A DNA stretch of 64,000 nucleotides, taken from Actinomycetales bacterium (lineage in GTDB: Bacteria; Actinomycetota; Actinomycetes; S36-B12). The notes below the pieces were generated by a model. It saw only the letters and a list, made by a program, of their open reading frames with translations. It was not told where the DNA came from and searched no databases. Within the stretch, counting starts at the first letter, position 1, and the number at the start of each line of letters is the position of its first letter. Below are positions 36,180 to 46,488 of the stretch, one piece after another. The position numbers and the translations under genes were made by a program. Location: assembly GCA_018970765.1 (NCBI GenBank), contig JAGWVT010000002.1, positions 43,577-107,576 on the forward strand, given 5' to 3'.

Positions 36180-38345
36180 GTGCGTTCACGGGTAACCGTT
36201 GCAGGTGTCGTCGTTGCCATGCTGGTGGTCGGACTTCCCACAATTTCCCCCCCTGCGTCAGCAGTTGTCACCTCCACGATCGCCGTCGGTGATGGGCCTA
36301 CGGGCTTCGCCAAGGTGGGGTCGAAGCTCTTCGTGCCGAACTCGAACAGCAACTCAGTCTCGGTCATCGACGTGAACACCAATGCGGTGACAGCGACCGT
36401 CACCGTTGGCAATACGCCTACCGCTATTGCAGCAGCAGGCAGTTTTGTCTACGTGACCGTCAAGGGCGAGGGAAAGGTCAAGAAGATCAACACCGCCACG
36501 CTCGCGGTCACCGATGTCGGCCCTTCGCTCGGTGCACCAACTCACGGCATAGTTGCCAGCACTGATGAAAGCCGCGTTTTTGTCACGGCACAGATCGACA
36601 ACTTCGTGCAAGTCATTACGACAAGCACCGATGCGACCTCAACGATCACGTCAGTTCCGAGCCCGGAGGGGATCGCCGTTGCCGGGTCCGGCGCGGGCTC
36701 AACCCTGTACGTCGGCAGCAGTACTGGAACGTCGATCTCCAGAATCAATCTGGCCACGAACGTGGTTACTCCTATCACCGTCGGCACTACCCCACGCAAT
36801 CCGGGCGTAGTGGGCTCTTACGTGTATGTGCCCAACTACGGCTCAAACACCGTCTCGGTCGTGAACACCGCCACTGACGCGGTGGTGCAAACCATCAGCG
36901 TTGGCACAGGTCCACTCGCAGTCGTCGGCTCGGGCAGTCACGTCTTCGTCTCCAACGCCACCGCAGGGACCATTTCCATCATCGACACGGCAACAAATAC
37001 CGTGGTGAGCACGATTACTCTGCCGGCCGGTGCCAGCCCGCGTGGCATGCTGGTCAGTGGCGGCAAGTTATACGTCGCGGACTTCGCGCAGGACCTCGTT
37101 CGCGTCTTGCCGACCGCGACTGCAGTTTCCCCTTCCTCGGGCCCAACCACTGGTGGCACGTCGATCAGCATCACCGGCACCGGATTCGCCAATGGGGCGA
37201 CGGTCAGTGTTGGAGGGGCTGCAGCAACATCAGTAAACGTCACCAGCGACACCACTATCACCGCGGTGACGCCGGCAGGAAGTGCCGGGTCCGCCGACGT
37301 CGTGGTAACCCTCCCTGGGTCACTGAGTGCAACGATTACCGGCGGCTTCACCTATACCGGCAGCAGCGGGGGTGGGTCCGGTGGTGGCGGGTCCAGCGGT
37401 GGTTCAGGCAGCGGCGGTTCAGGCAGCAGTGGTTCGCCGTCCGCGGTCGAACCCACTGGCAGTTCGCCATCCACCCCCGCTTCCTCGCCAAGCACACCTC
37501 CCTTCGATCCCCTGTCTCCAAGTGCAAGCGCATCCACCGGCGGATCCGAACCCAGGCTCTTGGTAGGTGGAACAGCCACTGCCGTCACCGTCAATCCGGA
37601 CCGGCCCAGAAATCCAGTCGCACTAAACGTCAACACACCCGCGTTGGATCCGCCCTTGCGCATGCGGCTCGAGGGTCGCGGAAGCCAGGGCCTGCCGCTC
37701 GGTTTACATGGTGACCGCGTGCTCGTTCTGCAGTCAGCGCGCACGGGATCAGGGCAGGGAGTCTCTGGCACAACGCAGCCAGTTGCTGTCAGCTCCGGCG
37801 ACGGCTTGAAGGCCAACTCCCCCGTAAAGTTCTACCTCCTGCCCGACCAGGCTCTCGGCACCTTAAACACGGATGATGGTGGTGCCTACCGAGGCAGCGT
37901 TCCTATCCCAGTGGGTATTTCGCCCGGTTCATACACATTGCAGGTCAACGGGTTCGCACCTGATGGGTCGGTGCGATCATTGAACCTGACGGTGCTCGTC
38001 CGATCCGAGCAGATTCGGGGCACCATAGCCCGTGCCAAAGCGCCAATCTTCTTCGATGTGCTCAGTCCGAAACTGACGCCCAAAGCTAAGCGAACGCTGC
38101 GATCACTTGCACGCAAGGTGGGCCGTGGAGCAATCGACATTCGCTCTATTGGCTATGTGCAGCCAACAACCTTGACCTCAAATGATCAGTCCCTGTCGTC
38201 TCGGCGAGCTCAGGCGGTTGCATCCTTCCTCCGTGCGCTCGGAGTTCGCGGTGACTACGTCGTGCGTGGAGACGGCCGAGGCGGGAACTCCGGCGCGAAG
38301 TCACGTCGCGTGGACGTGCAGATCACCTACCGAAAGACGAGCTAG
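36180..38345 (+). CDS. Secreted YVTN beta-propeller + IPT/TIG + Gly/Ser linker + OmpA-like C-terminal protein
   Basis: Signal peptide; YVTN-like repeats (LFVPNSNSNSVSVIDVNTNAVTATVTVGNTP, YVPNYGSNTVSVVNTATDAVVQTISVG); IPT SPSSGPTTGGTSISITGTGFANGA; C-term SLSSRRAQAVASFLRALGVRGDYVVRGDGRGGN. Confidence 0.8.
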   Translation: MRSRVTVAGVVVAMLVVGLPTISPPASAVVTSTIAVGDGPTGFAKVGSKLFVPNSNSNSVSVIDVNTNAVTATVTVGNTPTAIAAAGSFVYVTVKGEGKVKKINTATLAVTDVGPSLGAPTHGIVASTDESRVFVTAQIDNFVQVITTSTDATSTITSVPSPEGIAVAGSGAGSTLYVGSSTGTSISRINLATNVVTPITVGTTPRNPGVVGSYVYVPNYGSNTVSVVNTATDAVVQTISVGTGPLAVVGSGSHVFVSNATAGTISIIDTATNTVVSTITLPAGASPRGMLVSGGKLYVADFAQDLVRVLPTATAVSPSSGPTTGGTSISITGTGFANGATVSVGGAAATSVNVTSDTTITAVTPAGSAGSADVVVTLPGSLSATITGGFTYTGSSGGGSGGGGSSGGSGSGGSGSSGSPSAVEPTGSSPSTPASSPSTPPFDPLSPSASASTGGSEPRLLVGGTATAVTVNPDRPRNPVALNVNTPALDPPLRMRLEGRGSQGLPLGLHGDRVLVLQSARTGSGQGVSGTTQPVAVSSGDGLKANSPVKFYLLPDQALGTLNTDDGGAYRGSVPIPVGISPGSYTLQVNGFAPDGSVRSLNLTVLVRSEQIRGTIARAKAPIFFDVLSPKLTPKAKRTLRSLARKVGRGAIDIRSIGYVQPTTLTSNDQSLSSRRAQAVASFLRALGVRGDYVVRGDGRGGNSGAKSRRVDVQITYRKTS

Positions 38346-38385
38346 CGGAGTTCACGGCAAGCCGATCTAGGTGTGAGGCTGGCAA

Positions 38386-40038
38386 TTACGACTGCACTGT
38401 CGCGGCACTCTCCAGCCCATAGGCATCGACTGCAGTTACGGCGTAGCGGACGTCCCGTTGAAGGGCATCGGAATCCTGCCAGCGCATCACCGGATCACTC
38501 GCCCGTACCGTGGCAACGAGGTTGCGTGCATCAGCGAGGTCGCAGGACTCCACGCGATCCCCGCTCACGCGGTAGATCGCATACGACACCGGTGGATTGG
38601 CAGATTTCTGAGATTGCTGCCAGGTGAGCACATCACCCTTGCGCTGCACGGCTTCAGGGGCGTTGGGGGCGCTATCGGGAAGTTCACCAATCAACGGCGG
38701 CAGAGCCGGGCGCGAGTACCACCGCTGGACCAAGCGCGTGGTGCTGCCCCGGCGATCTGCGCGCACGTCCTTGGCTGAGAAGTAGATGTTGCCCAGTACC
38801 TCCGGAAACTGCGCGGTGAAGCGCTGATTGCCGGCGAACACTCCGGGCTTTCGCCAGCGTCGATCGTCGTTGCTGCCTGCTCGGTAGGTGGCCTCGCCGA
38901 CAAACAGGCCGACTCGGTGGCCGGCGGCAGCGGCCTGGCGAACTTCCTTCACCCACCACGGCACGATGACCGCGTAGTCCGCAATGGTGAATCCCCGCGG
39001 CCAGTAGACCTGCGGTGCCACGTAGTCGATCCAACCTTCACGTACCCATGTGCGGACATCGGCATACAGGTCGTCGTACGTTTCCACCCCAGCGCGGGTG
39101 GCCGACCCTTCCGGATCAGTTGAGGCGTTGCGCCAGACGGCAAACGGTGAGACACCAAACTGCACCCAGGGCTTGGTTGCGTCGATGCGATCAGCCAACT
39201 CCTTGATCAAGGCGTCGACGTTTGCGCGCCGCCAGTCCGCCCTTGAGCCTGCACCCGAACCATAGGCAGCGAAGCTGGCATCATCCTTGAACGGTTTGCC
39301 GGATCCTGGATATGGGTAGAAGTAGTCATCGAAATGCACACCATCCACGTCGTATCGCGTCACTGCATCCATGATCGCCTCGACAACGAACGCACGTACC
39401 TGCGGATTACCCGGGTCGTAGTAGAGGCGGCCGTCCTTGGCGATAACCCAGTCTGGATGCTGGCGGGCTGGGTGCGAGGGAGCCAGCGAGCTCAGGTCCT
39501 TGTTCATGCTGACCCGGTAGGGGTTGAACCAGGCATGCAACGCAAGGTTGCGTCGGTGGGCCTCCTGCACGGCATACGCCAGCGGGTCGTATCCGGGATC
39601 CTGGCCCTGCTTGCCGGTCAACCAGGTCGACCAGGGCTCTAGGGGCGAAGGCCAAAAAGCATCGGCGGCTGGTCGCACCTGCAGCACGACGGCATTGAAA
39701 TTGTTGCGCACGGCCAGGTCCAGCAGGGCTCGTAGTTCCTCCTGCTGCCGCTCAACCGATAGCCCAGACCTCGAGGGCCAGTCGACATTCACCACAGTGG
39801 CTATCCACATCGCGCGGAAGTCGCGCTTGGGCATGCGCACGCGCTCCTGGCACTGGCCGGGCTTCGGGACGGTCACCTGCTCCTGCTGCGCTGCGGCCTG
39901 GGGAGCAGCTGACACTAGGCCTGCCAGCAGGGCAACGACCAAGAGTGTGAGCAGGGCTGAAAGTGGGGCTTTACGCGGGGCTCGGTACGAGTCACAACCC
40001 GCCAGGTGGCGGTGAACACCTGCTGTTGGCATGAGCAT
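38386..40038 (-). CDS. Glycosyl hydrolase-like 10 (GHL10/DUF187-type) secreted protein
   Basis: DFRAMWIATVVNVDWPSRSGLS, NFNAVVLQVRPAADAFW, YDVDGVHFDDYFYPYPGSGKPF, IDYVAPQVYWPRGF. Confidence 0.88.
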   Translation of the reverse strand: MLMPTAGVHRHLAGCDSYRAPRKAPLSALLTLLVVALLAGLVSAAPQAAAQQEQVTVPKPGQCQERVRMPKRDFRAMWIATVVNVDWPSRSGLSVERQQEELRALLDLAVRNNFNAVVLQVRPAADAFWPSPLEPWSTWLTGKQGQDPGYDPLAYAVQEAHRRNLALHAWFNPYRVSMNKDLSSLAPSHPARQHPDWVIAKDGRLYYDPGNPQVRAFVVEAIMDAVTRYDVDGVHFDDYFYPYPGSGKPFKDDASFAAYGSGAGSRADWRRANVDALIKELADRIDATKPWVQFGVSPFAVWRNASTDPEGSATRAGVETYDDLYADVRTWVREGWIDYVAPQVYWPRGFTIADYAVIVPWWVKEVRQAAAAGHRVGLFVGEATYRAGSNDDRRWRKPGVFAGNQRFTAQFPEVLGNIYFSAKDVRADRRGSTTRLVQRWYSRPALPPLIGELPDSAPNAPEAVQRKGDVLTWQQSQKSANPPVSYAIYRVSGDRVESCDLADARNLVATVRASDPVMRWQDSDALQRDVRYAVTAVDAYGLESAATVQS

Positions 40039-40129
40039 GTCCTTGCCACGGTACCTGAGTGTTCCGGTGGCCCTGGGAAACGCGGCCGGCACACTCACCC
40101 GTGTTCGGAGTTGGTGCAACAATCGCAAC

Positions 40130-41563
40130 ATGAGCACCTGGGATCCGCCTACTCGCGGGCGCGGCTCTGCGGATCCGGGGCCACGCACCAGCACCGGAGC
40201 TCTGCCCAAGGCCAAACCATCGGTCAATCCGGGTGCGACCGTCAAAATCGATTCGCATATTCCACGAAGCCGCACCCAGTACTCGACGGACCTGACCGAC
40301 CAGGAGCCAACCGATGGCCGGGCTCGTCGTCATGCTGCCCCGACGCCAACCCTGCGGCAGTTCCTCCCACGCAGACCATCCGCCCTGATCACCTTGGGTG
40401 TCGCCCTGGTCATCTGGATCGGCGCGCTGTGGACCGGGCTCACATTTGGCGCCAGTGCAGCCGCCTCGGACGGTGAACCAGCAGAGGTGATCGTTGCCAC
40501 CTGGATGCGGGACAACAACATGGGATGGATCGTTGCTCGCCTTGAGGACGTGTATTACACGTACATCGACACAGCGCAGGTTGGTGGCACGCCAACCATT
40601 TCCGCGGACCTCACTTCCGAGGACACCGCCGGACTGGACGAACCTGCGGTCGTAGCCGCTGAGCCCGAGCCGGAAGCAAGTGCTGCGATCGATCATCTCC
40701 AGCCGCCTGACCCCATTGTGTCGCCTGTCGATACCCCCGAGCCGAAGGAAGGTGAGTGGCAGCCTGTCGGTAGCCGAGTGGCTGGCATTCCGGCGATCTA
40801 TGTCACCCGTGTTCGGGCGGATGATGTGCACACTTCCTACTACGCCTCCGCCATGTGGATCGACACCAAGCTCGCCAAGTCGATGTTCGTCCCCGGCTAC
40901 CAAGAGCCCGGCGGTCCGAATCCGTTCAACGGCGCGCTGCCTGAAGCCTTGTGGCCACAGGTTCTCGCGAACGTCAATGGTGGTTTCCGGCTGGCGGATT
41001 CGATGGGTGGGTATTACTACGACGGTGAAATGGTCAAGCCCCTCGTGAAGGGCAAAGCCACCGCGCTGTTCACCAAGGACGGCAAGCTAAGAATCGGCAA
41101 GTGGGGTCGAGACTTCGACATGACCGATGACGTGCTGGCAGCCAGACAGAATCTCGACCTGATCGTCGACAAAGGTGAATCGATGGTCAAGAATGCGAAC
41201 GACAACGTGGTCTGGGGGGCCACAACGGACAAGGAGAGCCTGGCCTGGCGCGCCGCGATCGGTGAACGCGAAGATGGCAGCCTCGTCTATGTCGGGTCGC
41301 CGTACCTGTCAGCCGAAGGACTAGCGAACACGCTCGTCGGTGCCGGCGTGCAGCGCGCGATGGTGCTGGATATGAACAACTGGTGGACCGCTGGATTCTT
41401 TTTCCGCCACAAGGCGGACGGCACACCGCTATGCCGCAAACTGGATCCGGCAATCCAAGAAGGCTGTGATCGATTCCTCAAGCCTTATAAGCGGGACAGC
41501 TTCCACTTCCTGGCAGCTGACGGACTACAGATCGGGAATTCAGCGTCGGCTGAGGCGTCCTAG
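40130..41563 (+). CDS. Phosphodiester glycosidase (NAGPA-like) family protein
   Basis: N-terminal TM, LANVNGGFRLADSMGGYYYDGEMVKPLVKGKATALFTKDGKLRIGKWGRD, VLDMNNWWTAG. Confidence 0.6.
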   Translation: MSTWDPPTRGRGSADPGPRTSTGALPKAKPSVNPGATVKIDSHIPRSRTQYSTDLTDQEPTDGRARRHAAPTPTLRQFLPRRPSALITLGVALVIWIGALWTGLTFGASAAASDGEPAEVIVATWMRDNNMGWIVARLEDVYYTYIDTAQVGGTPTISADLTSEDTAGLDEPAVVAAEPEPEASAAIDHLQPPDPIVSPVDTPEPKEGEWQPVGSRVAGIPAIYVTRVRADDVHTSYYASAMWIDTKLAKSMFVPGYQEPGGPNPFNGALPEALWPQVLANVNGGFRLADSMGGYYYDGEMVKPLVKGKATALFTKDGKLRIGKWGRDFDMTDDVLAARQNLDLIVDKGESMVKNANDNVVWGATTDKESLAWRAAIGEREDGSLVYVGSPYLSAEGLANTLVGAGVQRAMVLDMNNWWTAGFFFRHKADGTPLCRKLDPAIQEGCDRFLKPYKRDSFHFLAADGLQIGNSASAEAS

Positions 41564-41577
41564 CGCAGTCACTCCAT

Positions 41578-41609
41578 GACCTGCCGGGTAAGGGTGTATC
41601 AGGCAGGTC
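41578..41609 (+). terminator. Hairpin GACCTGCC-(16 nt)-GGCAGGTC downstream of phosphodiester glycosidase gene
   Basis: 8-bp perfect stem 15 nt after stop; no clear T-tract. Confidence 0.35.
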
Positions 41610-41793
41610 CACTCCAGCGGGAGAACAATCCACGTGTTCCCCTGTCCGAAGAGGCGACCCGGGGCTACCATCGCGCCTGACGGGCTCCCCACGCGGCTCT
41701 ATGCCCCGGGGGTGGCCGAAGGCGCATCCGGCCACTCACCTGACCATCCGCCCGGCCGCGTCAACTTGGTGACGAAGTGGAGGAGAATCGGCC

Positions 41794-42696
41794 ATGAGCA
41801 TTCCTCGAGTTCCATGGCCAGGGTCAGTGCTCGCTGTCGTCCTAGTGCTTGCCTTCGCGTCGGGCTGCGCAGGCCAAACGGCGCAGTCTGGTGTCGCTTC
41901 GTCGTCCGCTGCTGTGGCGGTGAAGGGTGAGGCACCGACAACGGGGGCGCCCACGTCAACGCCCACGTCAACGCCCACGTCAACGCCCACGTCAAGCACG
42001 TCGTCGACGAGTCCTTCTCCGAGCCTTTCGACAGGTACTCCATCGACCGCCTCGGCATCGTCCCCGGCATCGGGATCGAAATCCCCTTCGCCGACGGTTG
42101 TTCCGAGTGTCGTGTTGCCTACCGCAATGTTGGTTCTGCCGACGTTGGACACCCGTACCTGCGACCAGGGAGGTGCGTGCCGAGTGGGAGACCTCGGGCC
42201 TGGCGGAGGAACCGTCTTCTACGACGCGGGGTCGCGCCAGTCCTGGGGACGGTACTTGGAAGTCGCTCCACGAGGCTGGTTCGGTACGACGGAGGATCCT
42301 TTGGTGCCGTGGTGTCCGAAGGGAAACCCAGGCTGGAACAGCACCGTTGGCGTTACGAGCGAGCGCATCGGCATGGGGCGGACCAACACGGAACGTATCC
42401 TGCGAAAGTGCGGGTCGTCTGCCGCGGCCGGTAGAGCGTATATCTATCAGGGTGGTGGCAAAAAGGATTGGTTCCTGCCTTCGGCGTACGAACTCAGCGC
42501 ACTGCTCGATGCATCGTTCGGTCTGAACGCCATCAAGAAGGGTGACCTCACCGACCAGAAATTCGACCAGAGTTATTCGTACTGGTCGTCCTATGAGTGG
42601 AACGCGCGGCAGGCAGAAGGGCATCCGGCCGGAGGCACGTCTCGCCTCATCGAGAAGAACATCCCTGGGCGGGTACGACCGATCCGCGCCTTCTGA
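41794..42696 (+). CDS. Lipoprotein with Ser/Thr/Pro-rich linker and DUF1566-like C-terminal domain
   Basis: Lipobox VLAFASGCAGQ; GPGGGTVFYDAG..GGGKKDWFLPSAYELSALLDASFG..YWSSYEWN. Confidence 0.65.
   Translation: MSIPRVPWPGSVLAVVLVLAFASGCAGQTAQSGVASSSAAVAVKGEAPTTGAPTSTPTSTPTSTPTSSTSSTSPSPSLSTGTPSTASASSPASGSKSPSPTVVPSVVLPTAMLVLPTLDTRTCDQGGACRVGDLGPGGGTVFYDAGSRQSWGRYLEVAPRGWFGTTEDPLVPWCPKGNPGWNSTVGVTSERIGMGRTNTERILRKCGSSAAAGRAYIYQGGGKKDWFLPSAYELSALLDASFGLNAIKKGDLTDQKFDQSYSYWSSYEWNARQAEGHPAGGTSRLIEKNIPGRVRPIRAF
41950..41993 (+). repeat. 12-nt tandem repeat CCCACGTCAACG (3 copies + partial), Thr-Pro linker
   Basis: Read directly; encodes TSTPTSTPTSTPTSS. Confidence 0.93.
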
Positions 42697-42748
42697 CCTG
42701 CTCCGCAATAGATCAGCATGATGAGCCCGAATCAGGATCTATGGCTGG

Positions 42749-45691
42749 TCAGTCGTCGTAGAACAGGCGCTCCATCACTTGACGAGCCCGGCGGGTCGTT
42801 CGACGGTAATCCTCGAGTAGTCGTGCTCCTTGCCCAGTCGGGTAACCCATGACGTGAGCGAGGGCAGCTAGGTCACGAACGTCGGTCGGGACCACATCGG
42901 CACCCCTGCCGCGAGACAACATGAGCCCGTCGCGCACCGCCGACGCCATAAGCCATGCCTCGCGCAGCACCTCAGCGTCGGCTGATGCAATCAGACCCTC
43001 CCGCTCGGCAGCCGCCAACGCCGCCAGCGTTCCCGTGGTGCGCAACGCCGGCACTCGGGCGCCATGCTGCATCTGGATCACCTGCACGACCCACTCCACG
43101 TCACTTAGGCCGCCGCGACCGAGTTTGCTGTGCAGCGTTGGATCTGTGGCACGTGGGAGGCGCTCGGCTTCCATGCGAGCTTTGATACGCCTGATCTGCA
43201 TCAACTCAGAAGACGGAATTCCCGCTACTGGGTACCGCAGTGCATCGATGAGCGCGACGAAGTCACGACCCAGGTCCGCACTTCCCGCGATGGGTCGCGC
43301 TCGCAATAACGCCTGCGCCTCCCAGGTTGCCGACCAACGGTCGTAGTACGCGGCGTATGAGGCAAGACTGCGCACCAAGGGGCCCTGCCGACCCTCAGGC
43401 CGCAGGTCAGCATCCAACCCGACGGACGGCTCCCCCGAGGGTGCAGCCAACAGACTGCGCAGATCTTCCGCTACTCGCGCAGCCTGATTGCCCGCAGCAA
43501 TGTCATCGCCACCAGGCAGAGCGCGGTACACGAACATCACGTCGGCATCACTTGCCAAACCCTGTTCTGCTCCGCCAAAGCGACCCATGCCGATCACGGT
43601 AAATTCGATGAGAGATTGCTCGGCGAACCCAGACTGAATGCTGTCCAGCGCCGCATTTATGGTGGCCTCAGTCAGGACCGACATCGCCGTCTGGGACCCT
43701 TGAAGATCGACAAGGTTGAGCACTCGGGCTGCTGCGATCCGCAGCAGCTCACGGCGCCGCAGGGCACGTATCGCGGCAACTGCTTGCGCGGGGTCCCCGT
43801 AGCGAGAGGCAACTGCACGAAGTTCCGCATTGAGGGATTCGGCGTCACGGGGCACCAGGTCACTGTCATCGCCCAGTAGGGCTACCGACTCCGGCGCAAG
43901 TAGCAGTAGATCGGTGACAAAGCGGCCTGAGGTCAACAGCCCGGCCAAACGCTCGGCGGCAGCCGATTCGTCACGAAGCAACCTCAGGTACCAGTGCGTG
44001 GCGCCCAGGGCATCGCTGACACGACGAAAACCCAAGAGTGCGGCGTCGGGTTCGGGCCCATCGGCGAACCAGCCGAGCAGCACCGGCAGCAGGGTGCGCT
44101 GGATGGCAGCGCGCCGGCTCACCCCGCCGGTGAGAGCCTCCATATGTCGCAACGCCCCGCTGGGATCGGTGTATCCGAGTGCACGCAGGCGCTCCTGCGC
44201 AGCCTGCGCAGTCAGCCGAGCCTGGCCTTCTTCAAGGCGAGCTACCGCCTGCAAGAGTGGGCGATAGAACAACTTCTCGTGCAACCGACGAGCCTGGCGC
44301 GCATGGTCCTTCCAGGCGCTATCGAACTCCCGGATCGGATCGGTGCGATAGCCCAACGCTCGACCAACCCGACGGAGCCCCGCCTCGTCCTCCGGAACAA
44401 GGTGCGTGCGCTGCAGCAACTGCAACTGAAGCCGATGTTCGAGGGTGCGCAGGAAGCGGTACGCCTGAGCCATGGTCGCCGCGTCATCGCGGCCCACGTA
44501 ACCCCAGGTGGCCAAGGCTTCCAACGCTGCAAGGGTGTTGCCGCTACGCAGCAGCACGTCACTTCGCCCGTGGACGAGTTGCAGGAGCTGCACGCTGAAC
44601 TCCACGTCGCGAAGTCCCCCGGCACCTAACTTGATTTCTCGCGAGGCCACCTTGACCGGAATATGCGTCTCGACTCGCTGTCGCATGGCCTGGACGTCAG
44701 CAACGAATCCGGGTCGCGCGGCCGCCTGCCAGACCATCGGCGCAATGACATCGACGTAGGCACGGCCAAGCTCCAGATCTCCAGCAACGGGTCGCGCCTT
44801 CAGGAGTGCCTGAAACTCCCAGGTCTTCGCCCAGCGTTCGTAGTAGCCCACATGCGAGGCAAGCGTGCGCACCAGTGCACCCTGCTTACCCTCCGGACGC
44901 AGGGCAGCGTCGACCTGCCAGATGCTCCCCTCGGTCGTGGCTTGGCCGCAGGCGCGGATAAGGCCCGAGGCAAGACTTGTCGCAGTGCGCAATGCCCCCT
45001 CTTCGTCACTGCCAACGTCCGGCTCAGCAACGAACAGCACATCCACATCGCTCACGTAGTTGAGTTCGCGACCCCCGCATTTGCCCATCCCGATGACGGC
45101 AAGGCGGCACTCGGCACTCTCGACGGGTAGTCCGGCGCGAGCAACCGCAAGTCCGGCCTCAAGGGTTGCCTCCGCCAGATCGGTGAGCCAACCGGTCACT
45201 TCCTCAATCGACGCACCGGCCCCAACATCGCGCCAGGTGATGGCCAGCAGTTCACGTCGGTATGCCACGCGTAGGCGATCCAGTGTCTCTACTGCGTCAT
45301 TTCGGGCAATAGGGAATCGAGCGTCCCCATCCCCACCGACCGCTGCCAGGAGACGCTGACGCATTCGCGGGTATTGGGGTTCCTGATCGTCCTGCAGGGC
45401 TACCAGTAGGTCAGGGTGGCGAACCAGGGTTCTCCCCAAGGCCTCCGAGGTGCCAAGGACCGATGCGATGCGATGTGCGGTCTCGACGGTGTAGAAGTCT
45501 GGCGACAGGGAAGCAACTGCCAGCACTTCAGAGGCAAGCGAAAGAGCCTGATCAGGATCAGCTGATGACGCGCATGCCGTCAGCAGCGTCTGGGCCCATT
45601 GCGGATCGGTGTACGAAGCCGCAGTCTCCAGGGACAGTTCAGCGGCGCTTGGATCGGTGAATCCAAGTCGCACCAGGTGAGCCGCCGACAT
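42749..45691 (-). CDS. glnE: Bifunctional glutamine synthetase adenylyltransferase/deadenylase
   Basis: Two nucleotidyltransferase modules: GMGKCGGRELNYVSDVDVLFV and GMGRFGGAEQGLASDADVMFVY. Confidence 0.95.
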   Translation of the reverse strand: MSAAHLVRLGFTDPSAAELSLETAASYTDPQWAQTLLTACASSADPDQALSLASEVLAVASLSPDFYTVETAHRIASVLGTSEALGRTLVRHPDLLVALQDDQEPQYPRMRQRLLAAVGGDGDARFPIARNDAVETLDRLRVAYRRELLAITWRDVGAGASIEEVTGWLTDLAEATLEAGLAVARAGLPVESAECRLAVIGMGKCGGRELNYVSDVDVLFVAEPDVGSDEEGALRTATSLASGLIRACGQATTEGSIWQVDAALRPEGKQGALVRTLASHVGYYERWAKTWEFQALLKARPVAGDLELGRAYVDVIAPMVWQAAARPGFVADVQAMRQRVETHIPVKVASREIKLGAGGLRDVEFSVQLLQLVHGRSDVLLRSGNTLAALEALATWGYVGRDDAATMAQAYRFLRTLEHRLQLQLLQRTHLVPEDEAGLRRVGRALGYRTDPIREFDSAWKDHARQARRLHEKLFYRPLLQAVARLEEGQARLTAQAAQERLRALGYTDPSGALRHMEALTGGVSRRAAIQRTLLPVLLGWFADGPEPDAALLGFRRVSDALGATHWYLRLLRDESAAAERLAGLLTSGRFVTDLLLLAPESVALLGDDSDLVPRDAESLNAELRAVASRYGDPAQAVAAIRALRRRELLRIAAARVLNLVDLQGSQTAMSVLTEATINAALDSIQSGFAEQSLIEFTVIGMGRFGGAEQGLASDADVMFVYRALPGGDDIAAGNQAARVAEDLRSLLAAPSGEPSVGLDADLRPEGRQGPLVRSLASYAAYYDRWSATWEAQALLRARPIAGSADLGRDFVALIDALRYPVAGIPSSELMQIRRIKARMEAERLPRATDPTLHSKLGRGGLSDVEWVVQVIQMQHGARVPALRTTGTLAALAAAEREGLIASADAEVLREAWLMASAVRDGLMLSRGRGADVVPTDVRDLAALAHVMGYPTGQGARLLEDYRRTTRRARQVMERLFYDD

Positions 45692-45705
45692 CGCGGGGTC
45701 ACGCC

Positions 45706-46488
45706 CTAGCGCGGTTCGGTGGCAAAACGCCAGACCAGGTCGGCCCAGGCGCGAGTCATCGGACGCCAGGCGCGGATGAGGTCGGACTCGGCTGCGATGA
45801 CCTCGGCCGTCGCCTGCGTTGCACTGCGGCCGGATCGGCTGAGCGCTTCGTCTGCAACCTCGGCCCAACTCGCGAAGGCGGCCGCGTCGACCTCGGGATG
45901 CATCTGCAAGCCATATGCGTTCTCCCCTAAACGAAATCCCTGCACTCGACAGGCATCATTGGTCAGCAGGAGCACGGCGGCCTCGGGAAGCTCAAGGACA
46001 TGATCCTGATGCCACTGCGCCGCAGGTATCGCATCGCCTGGGGCCTCAATCGCCGCCACGACCGGATCCGCCAGCGCGTCAGCGGTGCGCTGCACGGTGA
46101 CGACCCCAATCTCCGTTGTGGGACCAAGAGCCACGCGCCCACCGGTCGCTGCCGCCAGGAGTTGCCCACCCAGGCACAGCCCCAGGATCGGCACGCCGCG
46201 GTCGACGGCGTCCTTCAGCAGTGCCCGCTCCTGCACCAGCCAGGGAGCCTCGTCATCGTCATTGGCACCCATGGCCCCGCCGAGGGGCAGCAGGCCTGCA
46301 ACATCGTCTGGCACTCGCGCGGGGACGGCCTCACCGGCAAAGGCCTCCACCACACGCAGGTTCACCCCAGATTCCAGCAGCCACTCGCCAACCAGTCCAG
46401 GCGGGTCCGTGCCGTCGTTTTGAATCGCGAGAACGAGCGGGGCGGGCGGCTGTGGAGAGCCCTGGTTGCGGGGCGCGGAATCAGGCAT
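45706..46488 (-). CDS. Type 1 glutamine amidotransferase (GMP synthase-like)
   Basis: VPILGLCLGGQLLAAATGG, ENAYGLQMHPEV; ATGA overlap with glnA2. Confidence 0.85.
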   Translation of the reverse strand: MPDSAPRNQGSPQPPAPLVLAIQNDGTDPPGLVGEWLLESGVNLRVVEAFAGEAVPARVPDDVAGLLPLGGAMGANDDDEAPWLVQERALLKDAVDRGVPILGLCLGGQLLAAATGGRVALGPTTEIGVVTVQRTADALADPVVAAIEAPGDAIPAAQWHQDHVLELPEAAVLLLTNDACRVQGFRLGENAYGLQMHPEVDAAAFASWAEVADEALSRSGRSATQATAEVIAAESDLIRAWRPMTRAWADLVWRFATEPR

